Source: Gaetbulibacter sp. S0825
Lineage (GTDB): Bacteria > Bacteroidota > Bacteroidia > Flavobacteriales > Flavobacteriaceae
Length of the DNA: 64,000 bases
Direction of reading: 5' to 3'
Assembly: GCF_011777505.1 (NCBI RefSeq)
Contig: NZ_JAATJT010000001.1
Location: 1,178,001 to 1,242,000, forward strand
The position numbers were made by a program, and so were the translations under genes. Positions 34,529 to 43,395 of the stretch are shown here, in pieces. The notes beneath the pieces were generated by a model. That model ran no database searches. It was not told the origin of the DNA and worked only from the letters and a program-made list of their open reading frames with translations. Every line of letters begins with the position of its first letter. The first letter of the stretch is position 1.

Positions 34529-35585
34529 TATAAAACGTATTTATCCAATAATTGGCATGATGAAATGGACAAGATGGGAAACTATGTTGTTTTTTGTTAT
34601 TGCCTTAATTCCAACAATTTTATTTGAAGTATTTGAGCTAACCTGGTTGCAAATACCTTGGACTCCTATAGCCCTTGTTGGTACTGCTTTGGCATTTGTT
34701 ATTGGGTTTCAAAATAACGCTGCTTATGGACGTATTTGGGAAGCAAGAAAAATTTGGGGAGGCATTGTTAATACGTCTAGAACTTGGGGAATGAAGGTGA
34801 AAGCAATGGTTACCAACGAATATAATAGCAATCCAGTTTCTGAAGACTCACTAAAAAAAGAAATTAAAACCCTTACATATAGGCATATTGCTTGGATGAC
34901 TGCTTTAAGGCATGCGATGCGTCAAAAAAAGCCTTGGGAAGTATTTATGAATCATAAATCGAATAGAGAGTACGAAAATCAGATGCACATTCCAGAAAGA
35001 CTAAATACTTTAGAAGATGAACTAAAGCAATATTTGAGTGATAAAGAAAAAGAGTATGTACTTAGTAAAGGAAATAAGCAAACAGCACTATTAAATTTAC
35101 AATCAAACCATTTAAAGAAACTAAAAGAAAAGGGGTTAATTTGGGAATTTTCGTTTTTGGAACTGGAAAATGTTTTAGAAGAATTATTTACACTACAAGG
35201 AAAATCTGAACGCATCAAAAACTTTCCTTACCCTAGACAATATGCCACAATTGGACATTATTTCGTTTGGGTATTTATTTTATTATTGCCTTTTGGTATT
35301 ATACCAGAATTCGACAAAATTGGACAAAAACTGATTAGTGACTTCCCTTTTATTGGTCAATATTTTATTTGGGCAGCTATTCCATTTTCGGTTATTGTGT
35401 CATGGATTTTTCATACTATGGAGCGTATTGGTAGAGCTGGTGAAAACCCATTTGAAGGAACCGCAAATGACGTGCCTATTTCTACAATATCAAGAGGGAT
35501 TGAAATTGATTTACGCCAAATGCTGGATGAAAATGATGACGAGATTCCAAAACAATATCCAGTTATGTGGGATGCTCAAATGTAA
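34524..35585 (+). CDS. Bestrophin-like anion channel protein (UPF0187)
   Basis: The 353-residue protein matches the bestrophin/RFP-TM family. It has TM helices near the N-terminus ([23 protein letters not shown] and [43 protein letters not shown]), then a long cytoplasmic helix, and two more TM segments around residues 240-295. The hallmark [36 protein letters not shown]-type C-terminal motif is present. It is expected in the inner membrane as an anion channel or transporter. It follows the E1 gene by 34 bp but with an intervening inverted repeat, so cotranscription is uncertain. Confidence 0.88.
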   Translation: MYIKRIYPIIGMMKWTRWETMLFFVIALIPTILFEVFELTWLQIPWTPIALVGTALAFVIGFQNNAAYGRIWEARKIWGGIVNTSRTWGMKVKAMVTNEYNSNPVSEDSLKKEIKTLTYRHIAWMTALRHAMRQKKPWEVFMNHKSNREYENQMHIPERLNTLEDELKQYLSDKEKEYVLSKGNKQTALLNLQSNHLKKLKEKGLIWEFSFLELENVLEELFTLQGKSERIKNFPYPRQYATIGHYFVWVFILLLPFGIIPEFDKIGQKLISDFPFIGQYFIWAAIPFSVIVSWIFHTMERIGRAGENPFEGTANDVPISTISRGIEIDLRQMLDENDDEIPKQYPVMWDAQM

Positions 35586-35599
35586 TAAGTATACTAACT

Positions 35600-36637
35600 A
35601 TGAGAGCAGTCGTTTATGAAAAATTTCAAGGCCCAATAACCATTCAAAATATTCCTGACCCAACGCCTAAAAGTGATGGTGTGGTTGTTAAGGTAAATGC
35701 AACAGGTTTATGTAGAAGTGATTGGCATGGTTGGATGGGTCATGACCAAGATATAGTGTTACCTCATGTTCCTGGTCATGAATTAGCTGGAACGATTGTT
35801 GAAGTAGGAAATGGCATCAAAAATTTTAATATTGGTGATAGAGTTACCATACCATTTGTAGCTGGTTGTGGTAATTGTGGCGAATGCAAATCTGGTAATC
35901 AACAAGTATGTGATTATCAGTCGCAGCCTGGATTTACACATCATGGTTCGTTTGCAGAGTATGTTGCTTTGGATTATGCGGATACTAATTTGGTAAGACT
36001 TCCAGAAGAAATAAACAATGTGACTGCTGCAACATTAGGTTGCCGATTTATTACAGCCTTTAGAGCTATTGTTGAGCAAGGAAAAGTGTCAGAAGGACAA
36101 CATGTTGCAATACATGGTTGTGGAGGCGTAGGGTTATCTGCTATTATGATAGCCAATGCTTTAGGTGCTCAAGTAACAGCAATAGATATTAATGATGAAA
36201 CCTTAGAATTGGCGAAACAACTTGGTGCGCAATCAATAATTAACGCTACAAGTAATAACGTTGTTGAAGCTATTAGAGAAATTACTAAAGGAGGTGCGCA
36301 CGTCTCAATGGATGCTTTAGGTAGTGAAAAAACATGTCTTAATTCTATTGCATCTCTAAAGAAAAGAGGCAAACATATTCAAGTTGGATTGATGACAGAA
36401 AACCATAAGCATCCAAACATTCCAATGGATAGAATATTAGCTGATGAACTTGAAATTATTGGAAGTCATGGTATGCAAGCGTACAGATATCCAGAAATGC
36501 TGAAAATGATAGTTGATGGTAAATTGTATCCTGAAAAACTCATAGAAAAAACTATTACCTTAGAAGAAGCAATTGTTGCATTACCAAATATGAATAAATT
36601 TAAGAACAAAGGTATGCTGGTTATCAATTCCTTTTAA
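35600..36637 (+). CDS. Zinc-dependent alcohol dehydrogenase
   Basis: A 345-residue medium-chain dehydrogenase. Catalytic zinc ligands are Cys38 ([10 protein letters not shown]) and His60-Glu61. The structural zinc ligands are Cys90, Cys93, Cys96 and Cys104 ([15 protein letters not shown]). The cofactor-binding glycine motif [20 protein letters not shown] is intact. I chose ATG 35600 because the upstream extension overlaps the bestrophin gene and is not ADH-like. Substrate cannot be determined from sequence. Confidence 0.9.
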   Translation: MRAVVYEKFQGPITIQNIPDPTPKSDGVVVKVNATGLCRSDWHGWMGHDQDIVLPHVPGHELAGTIVEVGNGIKNFNIGDRVTIPFVAGCGNCGECKSGNQQVCDYQSQPGFTHHGSFAEYVALDYADTNLVRLPEEINNVTAATLGCRFITAFRAIVEQGKVSEGQHVAIHGCGGVGLSAIMIANALGAQVTAIDINDETLELAKQLGAQSIINATSNNVVEAIREITKGGAHVSMDALGSEKTCLNSIASLKKRGKHIQVGLMTENHKHPNIPMDRILADELEIIGSHGMQAYRYPEMLKMIVDGKLYPEKLIEKTITLEEAIVALPNMNKFKNKGMLVINSF

Positions 36638-36647
36638 ATTTAAACAA

Positions 36648-38063
36648 ATGAAAAAACTAATTGGAATCTTAATATTGATATTAGTAGTATTCAGCTGTAA
36701 AAATGATGTTCAAACTAGTTATGATTTAATAATTGAAAATGGTAATGTTATTGACATTGTTACTGGTAACATAAGCAAACAAACGATTTTTATCAATGAA
36801 GGACGAATTGTGAAGCTTGCCAATTCTGATGATGAAAACACCTATAATTCTGAAATAGTATTAGATGGAACGAACAAATTTATTCTTCCAGGTTTTTGGG
36901 ATAATCACGTGCATTTTAGAGGAGGAGACAGTTTAATTCAAGCCAATAAAGATTTTTTGAAATTATTTATAATGAATGGTATCACCACTGTTAGAGATGC
37001 TGGTGGTGATTTGACTACTTCAGTCATGGATTGGAAACAGAAAATTAATGACAAGGATTTAGTTGGACCAAACATATTCTCAGCTGGACCAAAAATTGAT
37101 GGAAATAATGCTACTTGGGCTGGTTCTTTGGTTGTAGAGAATGATGAAGATATTGCAATTGCTTTAGATTCTTTGCAAGCATTGAATGTCGATCTTATAA
37201 AGCTGTATGATAGTAGAATTTCTGGAGAACTCTTTTTAAAAACTATTCAAGAAGCTACCAAAAGAGGATTGATAACTTCTGGACATATGCCATTTTCGGT
37301 GACATTGGATGAGACGTTAGATTCTGGAATTAATGCTATTGAGCATTTGTATTATGTGTTGAAAGGTTGTTCTGCTGAAGAAAAACAAATAACCGAAGCA
37401 ATTATAAATGGTGATTACGGATTTTGGGCTTCAATGGAAAAACTTATTGAAACTTATCAGGATTCAACTGCTCAAAAAACATTTGAATCATTAAAAAATA
37501 AAAACACTTTTGTGGTACCAACATTACATATTGGTAATGTTTTGAGCTATCTAGATGAAGACAATCATGAAAATGATGCATATTTAAAATTAATGCCTTC
37601 TGGTATTATCGAAACTTACCAAGGTAGGATTAGAAGCTCTTTAAGTTCATCTAATCAGGCTCGACAAAACCGAAAAGAGTTAAATACCTTCTTTAAAAAC
37701 TTAGCAAAATCATTAAGTGATGCAGATGTGAAATTATTGGCAGGTTCTGATAGTGGTGCATTTAACTCTTATACGTACCCAGGGATTTCGCTTCATAAAG
37801 AATTAGAATCGATGGTGGATATTGGAATTTCAAATTTAAAAGTATTGCAAAATTCAGTCTATAATGGTGCGCTTTTTTTAAAAAAAGAATCAGATTATGG
37901 TTCAATTGAAATTGGGAAGATTTCCGATTTAGTTATGCTAAATAGCAATCCACTAGAAGATATTACGAATACAAGAGATATCAATTATGTAATAAAAGGA
38001 GATGAAGTCTTTAATCCCAAAATCATGGCAATGGCAATTGATTGTACAGATTGTATAAAATAA
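36648..38063 (+). CDS. Exported amidohydrolase lipoprotein (1 of 3)
   Basis: The 471-residue protein has a lipobox VFSC (Cys17), then the metal-binding His87-x-His89 in WDNHVHFRGG and a C-terminal KISDLVMLNSNPLEDITNTRDI of the imidazolonepropionase-like / PAD-like subgroup. It is the first of three consecutive amidohydrolase genes transcribed together. Substrate is unknown; this subgroup includes prolidase-like dipeptidases and carboxypeptidases. It overlaps the upstream part of the next frame slightly but has its own clear start. Confidence 0.85.
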   Translation: MKKLIGILILILVVFSCKNDVQTSYDLIIENGNVIDIVTGNISKQTIFINEGRIVKLANSDDENTYNSEIVLDGTNKFILPGFWDNHVHFRGGDSLIQANKDFLKLFIMNGITTVRDAGGDLTTSVMDWKQKINDKDLVGPNIFSAGPKIDGNNATWAGSLVVENDEDIAIALDSLQALNVDLIKLYDSRISGELFLKTIQEATKRGLITSGHMPFSVTLDETLDSGINAIEHLYYVLKGCSAEEKQITEAIINGDYGFWASMEKLIETYQDSTAQKTFESLKNKNTFVVPTLHIGNVLSYLDEDNHENDAYLKLMPSGIIETYQGRIRSSLSSSNQARQNRKELNTFFKNLAKSLSDADVKLLAGSDSGAFNSYTYPGISLHKELESMVDIGISNLKVLQNSVYNGALFLKKESDYGSIEIGKISDLVMLNSNPLEDITNTRDINYVIKGDEVFNPKIMAMAIDCTDCIK

Positions 38064-38074
38064 ACAAAAGAATT

Positions 38075-39451
38075 ATGAAAAAAATTATCATTTTAATACT
38101 TAGTTGTATTGCTTTTTCATGTGTTGCTTCTCAAGAAAAAGTCAGTGAATCTGCTATTTTAATTTCAAATGTCAACATTGTTGATGTTCGTACAGGTGAT
38201 ATTATTGAAAATCGACATGTTGTTGTTGATTCTGGAAAAATTTCAAAAATTTCTAAGTCTATTTCTAATGTCGATAATTTTAAGACTTCAATTGATGGAA
38301 CAGGGAAGTTTTTAATACCTGGATTAGCCGAAATGCATGCACATATCCCTCAACCATCAAATTCTAATCCTGAAATAGTAGGTGAGACCTTATTGTTGTA
38401 TTTATCTAATGGAATTACAACAATTAGAGGCATGTTAGGGCATCCATCTCATTTAGAATTGAGAGAAAAAGCTAAAAGGAATGCTATTTTATCACCAAGG
38501 ATTTATACTTCTAGCCCTTCATTAAATGGTAATTCAATTAAAACTAAAGAAGAAGCTATCCAAAAAGTAACAACTTATAAAGAGGCTGGATATGATTTTT
38601 TGAAGATTCATCCAGGAATTAAGTTAGAGGTTTTTAACGCAGCAGTAAAAACAGCCAAAGAGTTAGAAATTCCTTTTGCAGGTCATGTCCCTGTGGATGT
38701 TGGTGTGCGTCATGCCATGGAAAGTGGCTTTGCTTCTATTGATCATGTAGATGGGTTTCTTGAAGGTTTAGTGCCTCAATCTGCTAATGTAAAACCTAAT
38801 GAAAATGGGTTTTTTGGATACAGTTTTACATCATTAGCTAATGTTGATGATATTGATGAATTAGTGTCAATGTCAAAAGAAAATAAGGTATGGATTGTTT
38901 CAACACAAAGCTTATTTGAGCGCTGGTTTGCACCAATAACTGCTGATGAATTATTGGAAGAGCCTGAGATGAAATACATGGCAAAATCTACCCTCGATAA
39001 TTGGAAACGTAGAAAAGCACAATATACTGAGACGAACGATTTTAGTATGACCCAATGGGAAAAATTCAATGAGATTAGAAGGCAATTAATGTATAAGCTT
39101 CAAAAAAACGGTCATGGTATGTTGTTAGGTTCCGATGCGCCACAATTGTTTAATGTTCCAGGGTTTTCAATTCATCATGAAATTGAAGGTATGAAAAAAG
39201 CTGGTTTGACACCTTTAGAAATTATTCAATCAGGGACTATTAATCCTGCTATTTATTTTGACGAGGAAGATAAATTTGGAGAAATTAAAGAAGGTTTGTC
39301 AGCCGATTTGATTTTACTAAATGCTAACCCGCTTGAAGATTTAAAGGCTTTGAAAAATATTTCTGGAGTAATGGTAAGAGGTAAGTGGTTAACTAATGAG
39401 ATCATTGATTCTAAGTTACTAAAAATTGCAAAAAGAAATATAAATAAATAG
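38075..39451 (+). CDS. Exported amidohydrolase lipoprotein (2 of 3)
   Basis: A 458-residue paralogue of the preceding gene with signal MKKIIILILSCIAFSC (lipobox Cys16). His88-x-His90 lies in AEMHAHIPQP, and GSDAPQLFNVPGFSIHHEIEGMKKAGLTP and LILLNANPLEDLKALKNI are further motifs. The ATG at 38075 is preferred because the upstream extension runs through the previous gene's 3' end. Relatives include dipeptidase-type amidohydrolases. Confidence 0.87.
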   Translation: MKKIIILILSCIAFSCVASQEKVSESAILISNVNIVDVRTGDIIENRHVVVDSGKISKISKSISNVDNFKTSIDGTGKFLIPGLAEMHAHIPQPSNSNPEIVGETLLLYLSNGITTIRGMLGHPSHLELREKAKRNAILSPRIYTSSPSLNGNSIKTKEEAIQKVTTYKEAGYDFLKIHPGIKLEVFNAAVKTAKELEIPFAGHVPVDVGVRHAMESGFASIDHVDGFLEGLVPQSANVKPNENGFFGYSFTSLANVDDIDELVSMSKENKVWIVSTQSLFERWFAPITADELLEEPEMKYMAKSTLDNWKRRKAQYTETNDFSMTQWEKFNEIRRQLMYKLQKNGHGMLLGSDAPQLFNVPGFSIHHEIEGMKKAGLTPLEIIQSGTINPAIYFDEEDKFGEIKEGLSADLILLNANPLEDLKALKNISGVMVRGKWLTNEIIDSKLLKIAKRNINK

Positions 39452-39458
39452 GATTAAT

Positions 39459-40706
39459 ATGAAGGCAGTATTTACAGTTTTATTTGGTTTTATAATATCA
39501 ATCTCAAGCTCTCAAACATTGTTGAAACCAGACCGCGTTTTTGACGGTAATTCTATTCATGAAGGTTGGGTTGTGTTGGTTAAAGGAAACAAAATAATAG
39601 AGGTTGGGTCATCTAGTAGTGTTAAAATACCAAAAGGAACAAAAGAAATTGTTTTAAATGGTAAAACCTTGATGCCAGGATTAATTGAAGGACACTCACA
39701 TGTGTTATTACACCCTTACAATGAAACTGTTTGGAATGACCAAGTTTTAAAAGAGTCTCCTGTAGAGCGTTCTATAAGAGCAACAAATCATGTTAGAAAT
39801 TCACTATTAGCTGGTGTAACTACAATGCGAGATTTGGGTGCCGAAGGAGCTGGTTACAGCGATGTGTATATTAAGAAAACAATAGATGAAGGTATTATTA
39901 TTGGTCCTAGACTTCTAGTTGCTGGTCCTGCTGTAGTCGCAACAGGAGCCTATGGTCCTAAAGGATTTCACGATGGAGTAAAAGTGCCTTTAGGTGCTGA
40001 GGAAGCCAGCGGAAATGATGTGATTAAAACCGTTAGGCGACAATTAGGGAATGGAGCCGATTTTATAAAAATTTATGCCGATTATCGTTGGAAACCAGGT
40101 GCAGTTTCCCAACCAACATTCACTTTAGATGAAATTAAACTCATGGTAGAAGTTGCCGAAAGCGCAGGAAGTTATGTAGTAGCACATGCAAGTACACCTG
40201 AAGGTATGCGAAGAGCAATTTTGGGTGGTGTAGAAACGATAGAGCATGGAGATGGAGGTACAGCTGAAATTTTCAAGCTTATGAAAGACAATGGTGTGGG
40301 TTTTTGTGCAACTATTGCAGCAGGTGATGCAATTACACAATACAATGGATGGGAAAAAGGAAAAGAGCCTGAACCAGCAAGAATTACTCAAAAGCGAAAA
40401 TCTTTTAAACTAGCTTTAGATTCTGGAGTTGATATTGTTTTTGGAGGAGACGTAGGTGTATTTACACATGGCGAAAACTATCGCGAATTAGAATTGATGG
40501 TCGAGTATGGTATGGACCCATTAAAGACTTTGCAATCTGCTACATCATTAAATGCAAGGATATTTCATTTAGAGAATTTAGGGAATGTTAAAAAAGGGTT
40601 TTTGGCAGATTTGATTGCTGTTGATGGTAATCCAACAAAAGATATTAAGGCGATGCAGAATGTTCTTTTTGTAATGAAAGATGGGGTGATTTATAAAAAT
40701 CAATAA
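39459..40706 (+). CDS. Exported amidohydrolase (3 of 3)
   Basis: The 415-residue protein has a Sec signal peptide (MKAVFTVLFGFIISISSSQ), then His79-x-His81 in EGHSHVLLHPY. GGDVGVFTHGENYREL gives the distal metal-site region, and DLIAVDGNPTKDIKAMQNV closes the barrel. It is closest to the imidazolonepropionase-like amidohydrolases. It ends 5-6 bp before a strong bidirectional terminator, so this is the last gene of the amidohydrolase run. Confidence 0.88.
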   Translation: MKAVFTVLFGFIISISSSQTLLKPDRVFDGNSIHEGWVVLVKGNKIIEVGSSSSVKIPKGTKEIVLNGKTLMPGLIEGHSHVLLHPYNETVWNDQVLKESPVERSIRATNHVRNSLLAGVTTMRDLGAEGAGYSDVYIKKTIDEGIIIGPRLLVAGPAVVATGAYGPKGFHDGVKVPLGAEEASGNDVIKTVRRQLGNGADFIKIYADYRWKPGAVSQPTFTLDEIKLMVEVAESAGSYVVAHASTPEGMRRAILGGVETIEHGDGGTAEIFKLMKDNGVGFCATIAAGDAITQYNGWEKGKEPEPARITQKRKSFKLALDSGVDIVFGGDVGVFTHGENYRELELMVEYGMDPLKTLQSATSLNARIFHLENLGNVKKGFLADLIAVDGNPTKDIKAMQNVLFVMKDGVIYKNQ

Positions 40707-40711
40707 AGCAT

Positions 40712-40744
40712 AAAAAAGACACTCTTTACAAAGTGTCTTTTTTT
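40712..40744. terminator. Bidirectional terminator between amidohydrolase and tRNA-Thr
   Basis: Arms AAAAAAGACACT and AGTGTCTTTTTT (12 bp) around an 8-nt loop, with T-runs on both strands. It serves the amidohydrolase mRNA on the plus strand and the tRNA-Thr transcript on the minus strand. Confidence 0.88.
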
Positions 40745-40745
40745 G

Positions 40746-40819
40746 AGCCGATGGAGGGACTCGAACCCACGACCTGCTGATTACAAATCAGCTGCTCTAG
40801 CCAGCTGAGCTACATCGGC
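40746..40819 (-). tRNA. tRNA-Thr (anticodon UGU)
   Basis: On the minus strand the sequence folds into a cloverleaf of 74 nt. The acceptor stem is GCCGATG/CATCGGC, followed by a discriminator base. The D-arm is in TAGCTCAGCTGGCTAGAGC, and the anticodon stem CTGATT-TGT-AATCAG has anticodon UGU. The T-arm is GTGGG-TTCGAGT-CCCTC. CCA is not encoded. It stands alone, terminated by the hairpin at 40712-40744. Confidence 0.97.
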
Positions 40820-40864
40820 GTAATTGGCAGCAAATATAATTCTGTAAAATAATTTTGCAAATAT

Positions 40865-41713
40865 TTAGAAAACTTTTTTTCGAATATTTTTCCAGTGTAG
40901 TTGTCTTATAAACCTACCTTGATTCTTGTCAACAAGAAATTCCTGCTTTTGCCGTTTAGCTTTAAAATAACCAATTACAGAATTTAAAAAATAAGTCCCA
41001 CTTCTTTTATTAAAAGCGCTTTTAAGAGAAGCAATAATCGTTAGAATAAAACCGAAACGCATTTTGTATAAAGCTTCCCCTCTTAAATGTTTTGTATTTT
41101 TAGAATACGTATTCCCAGTTGGTTTTAGGTGTTTTACATGTAAATCTTTACTGGTTTGAACTTTCCACCCAAAATACTGAGCCAACAAAACATCGATAGA
41201 ATCCCATCCAACCGATTCTTTTAATCCTCCAATATCTTCGAAACATTTTTTCCTATAAGATTTTATTGGACCTCTAACATGGTTTTTAGATGCAACCTTT
41301 TCAAACACCCATTTGTCTTTCTTTTTCACAAACGGAATACCTCCAGCGATTCCAATTTTTTTATCACTTTTAAATATTTTAGAAATTGACTCTAAATAGT
41401 TATTTGGGAAAATGATATCAGCATCATACTTACAAATTATATCATAATTATCATCAAGTATCTCAAACCCATTGTAGAATGCATTAATAACTTTAGCTCC
41501 TGGAATATGCTCATTTGAGGATGTTATGTTAATTGAAGAAATCCAATCATATTTCTTAGTATACGTTGAAATAATTTGAGGTGTTTTGTCCGATGAATTA
41601 TCATTAACAACAACTACTCGTTTTGGCTGTAAAGTTTGATTAACCAAGGATTCTAAGGTAAGACCTATTGTGCCTTCCTCATTATGAGCTGGTATTATAA
41701 TGTAGAAATTCAT
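40865..41713 (-). CDS. GT2-family glycosyltransferase
   Basis: A 282-residue protein with the GT-A N-terminal motif YIIIPAHNEEGTIGLTLESL and VVVVNDNSSDKT. The metal-binding Asp97-x-Asp99 is in ICKYDADIIFP, and a downstream acceptor region includes the GGLKESVGWDSID block. There are no clear membrane segments. It is the last gene of a three-gene operon, overlapping the methyltransferase gene by one base (TAATG). Donor and acceptor are unknown. Confidence 0.9.
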   Translation of the reverse strand: MNFYIIIPAHNEEGTIGLTLESLVNQTLQPKRVVVVNDNSSDKTPQIISTYTKKYDWISSINITSSNEHIPGAKVINAFYNGFEILDDNYDIICKYDADIIFPNNYLESISKIFKSDKKIGIAGGIPFVKKKDKWVFEKVASKNHVRGPIKSYRKKCFEDIGGLKESVGWDSIDVLLAQYFGWKVQTSKDLHVKHLKPTGNTYSKNTKHLRGEALYKMRFGFILTIIASLKSAFNKRSGTYFLNSVIGYFKAKRQKQEFLVDKNQGRFIRQLHWKNIRKKVF

Positions 41714-42234
41714 TATCTTCTTTCAGCATAAACAATGTAATAGCGAGGTGTAAACCATCTTAAAGTTGGTCTAAATCCAATTTTTTTAGTGGGATTAGTC
41801 CATTTTTTCCTATCAATAATTTTCCAACCAGCTTTTTCGAGTAACCAATCAAACTGCCAATCTTCAAATTCATGGTAATGTCTATCCCATTTGTCTGTTT
41901 TACTTCTATATGCTGTCGAGAACCATAACCTAAGAGGCACACTTGCAACAAGCTTGTTTCCTTTAATGCTTTTTAGGACAGTAAAAGGCGATAGTAGATG
42001 TTCAAAAATCTCAAAAGCAGTGACTACTTCCGCGTTAGATTTTTCAATATTTGTAGTATCAATGTCTATATCTTCTCCTTTGGTGTTTTCCACTTTATAG
42101 CCATAATCTTTCATGACTTTAGTAAATGGGTTTTCGACACCTAAATCTAGAATTGGAGACGTTGTAGAGATGTGTTTTTGTAAAAATTGAAATGTGAGTT
42201 TATAACGCTTATGCGGAAATTTACCTTCGTACAT
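41713..42234 (-). CDS. Class I SAM-dependent methyltransferase-like protein, 173 aa
   Basis: A short methyltransferase of the type found in glycan gene clusters. The sequence runs ILDLGVENPFTKVMKDYGYKV, where the usual GxGxG loop is reduced. Then comes AEVVTAFEIFEHLLSPFTVL, with the FE-x-x-EH acidic patch of many methyltransferases, VASVPLRLW and YHEFEDWQFDWLLEKAGW. The weak glycine loop means that SAM binding should be tested rather than assumed. It is sandwiched one base after the KASIII gene and overlaps the glycosyltransferase gene, so the three are probably one operon. Confidence 0.8.
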   Translation of the reverse strand: MYEGKFPHKRYKLTFQFLQKHISTTSPILDLGVENPFTKVMKDYGYKVENTKGEDIDIDTTNIEKSNAEVVTAFEIFEHLLSPFTVLKSIKGNKLVASVPLRLWFSTAYRSKTDKWDRHYHEFEDWQFDWLLEKAGWKIIDRKKWTNPTKKIGFRPTLRWFTPRYYIVYAERR

Positions 42235-42235
42235 T

Positions 42236-43294
42236 TTAAACTTTGTATACTATAGCATTAATATTCATCCCAGCTCCAACACTTGCAAACAAAATGATGT
42301 CACCTTTGTTGATGCTGTGACCTTTTAATTTGCCTTTTAAAATCATATCGTATAATGTTGGTACAGTTGCAACACTAGAATTGCCAAGTTTGTTTATTGT
42401 CATTGGCATAATGTCTTTTGGCATGTCCATATTGTGCAATTTGTAGAAACGCTTTACAATGGCTTCATCCATTTTTTCATTAGCTTGGTGAATTAATATT
42501 TTTTTAATATCACCCACAGGTATTTCAGTTTGTTCAAGACAAGATTTCATTGCTTGAGGAACATTGTTTAAGGCAAACTCATAGATTTTTCGACCATACA
42601 TTTTAATGTATCGACGTTTGTCTGTAACTTCTGGATTGTTAGTTTCTCCAAAATAGATAAAATGAGCTTCATCATATGTAAAAGTGGCAGTATCGTGTGC
42701 TAGAATGCCTCCTTCTTCGTTTGTAGCTTCGATAACAGTAGCAGCTGCTCCATCAGAATAAATCATGGAATCCCTATCATGTTTATCTACAACTCTTGAT
42801 AATGTTTCAGAGCCAATTACTAAACATTTTTTTGCCATTCCTGCTTTAATGAATGCTTGAGCTTGAATGACACCTTCAACCCAACCTGGGCATCCAAAAA
42901 GAATATCATAACCAACACATTTAGGGTTTTTAATCCCAAGAAGATGTTTTACACGAGATGCAATACTTGGGACAGTATCACTTTGGTCGGTATTATGTTT
43001 GATATCTCCATAGTTGTGTGCAACTATAATATAATCTAGTTCTTCAGGATTGATTTTTGCATCTGCTAAGGCTTTTTCAGCTGCGTAAGTCGCAATATCA
43101 GAATTATTTAATTTGTCTTTAATATAGCGTCTTTCATCTATTCCAGTAATGGCTTTAAATTTCTCAACAATAACTTCATTAGAGTTGTTTATAGGAGAGC
43201 CATCGGCATTCAAAAATTCGTGTTGATAAAAATTTTCGTTCGTTTCAATTCGGCTAGGAATATAACTTCCAGTACCTGTAATCTTGATATTCAT
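42236..43294 (-). CDS. 3-oxoacyl-ACP synthase III (KASIII/FabH-like)
   Basis: A 352-residue KASIII-fold enzyme with the Cys-His-Asn triad: Cys135 in FGCPGWVEG, His in LIHQANEKM and Asn in NKLGNSSVATVP. It starts the operon with the methyltransferase and glycosyltransferase, so its product might be an acyl group for a glycolipid or a modified polysaccharide; this is speculative. Several KASIII paralogues usually exist in Flavobacteriaceae, and this one need not be the housekeeping FabH. A long inverted repeat overlaps its promoter. Confidence 0.92.
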   Translation of the reverse strand: MNIKITGTGSYIPSRIETNENFYQHEFLNADGSPINNSNEVIVEKFKAITGIDERRYIKDKLNNSDIATYAAEKALADAKINPEELDYIIVAHNYGDIKHNTDQSDTVPSIASRVKHLLGIKNPKCVGYDILFGCPGWVEGVIQAQAFIKAGMAKKCLVIGSETLSRVVDKHDRDSMIYSDGAAATVIEATNEEGGILAHDTATFTYDEAHFIYFGETNNPEVTDKRRYIKMYGRKIYEFALNNVPQAMKSCLEQTEIPVGDIKKILIHQANEKMDEAIVKRFYKLHNMDMPKDIMPMTINKLGNSSVATVPTLYDMILKGKLKGHSINKGDIILFASVGAGMNINAIVYKV

Positions 43295-43304
43295 AAATAA
43301 AAAG

Positions 43305-43358
43305 TTGCCTTTAATTTTTGCTAATGTAACGAATATAATAGCAAAAAATTAAAGGCAA
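43305..43358. terminator. 19-bp inverted repeat: gcvP terminator overlapping the KASIII promoter
   Basis: Arms TTGCCTTTAATTTTTGCTA (43305-43323) and TAGCAAAAAATTAAAGGCAA (43339-43358) pair with a single extra A. On the minus strand, downstream of gcvP, the hairpin is followed by CTTTTTATTT, terminator-like. The 15-nt loop region contains CGAATATA, the complement of a TANNTTYG -7 box for the KASIII gene, so termination and initiation share one element. Confidence 0.6.
43330..43337 (-). promoter_or_regulatory. -7 promoter box of the KASIII operon
   Basis: On the minus strand TATATTCG, one base off TANNTTTG, sits within the loop of the inverted repeat 43305-43358, 36 nt before the start codon. 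Confidence 0.4.
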
Positions 43359-43395
43359 AAAGGGTTTTAGTTTATTTTACGATGTTCAACAGCTT

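Noticed and set aside
35338-35619. Plus-strand frame overlapping the end of the bestrophin gene
   Set aside because: It uses another frame of a strongly coding bestrophin segment, with no recognisable motif.
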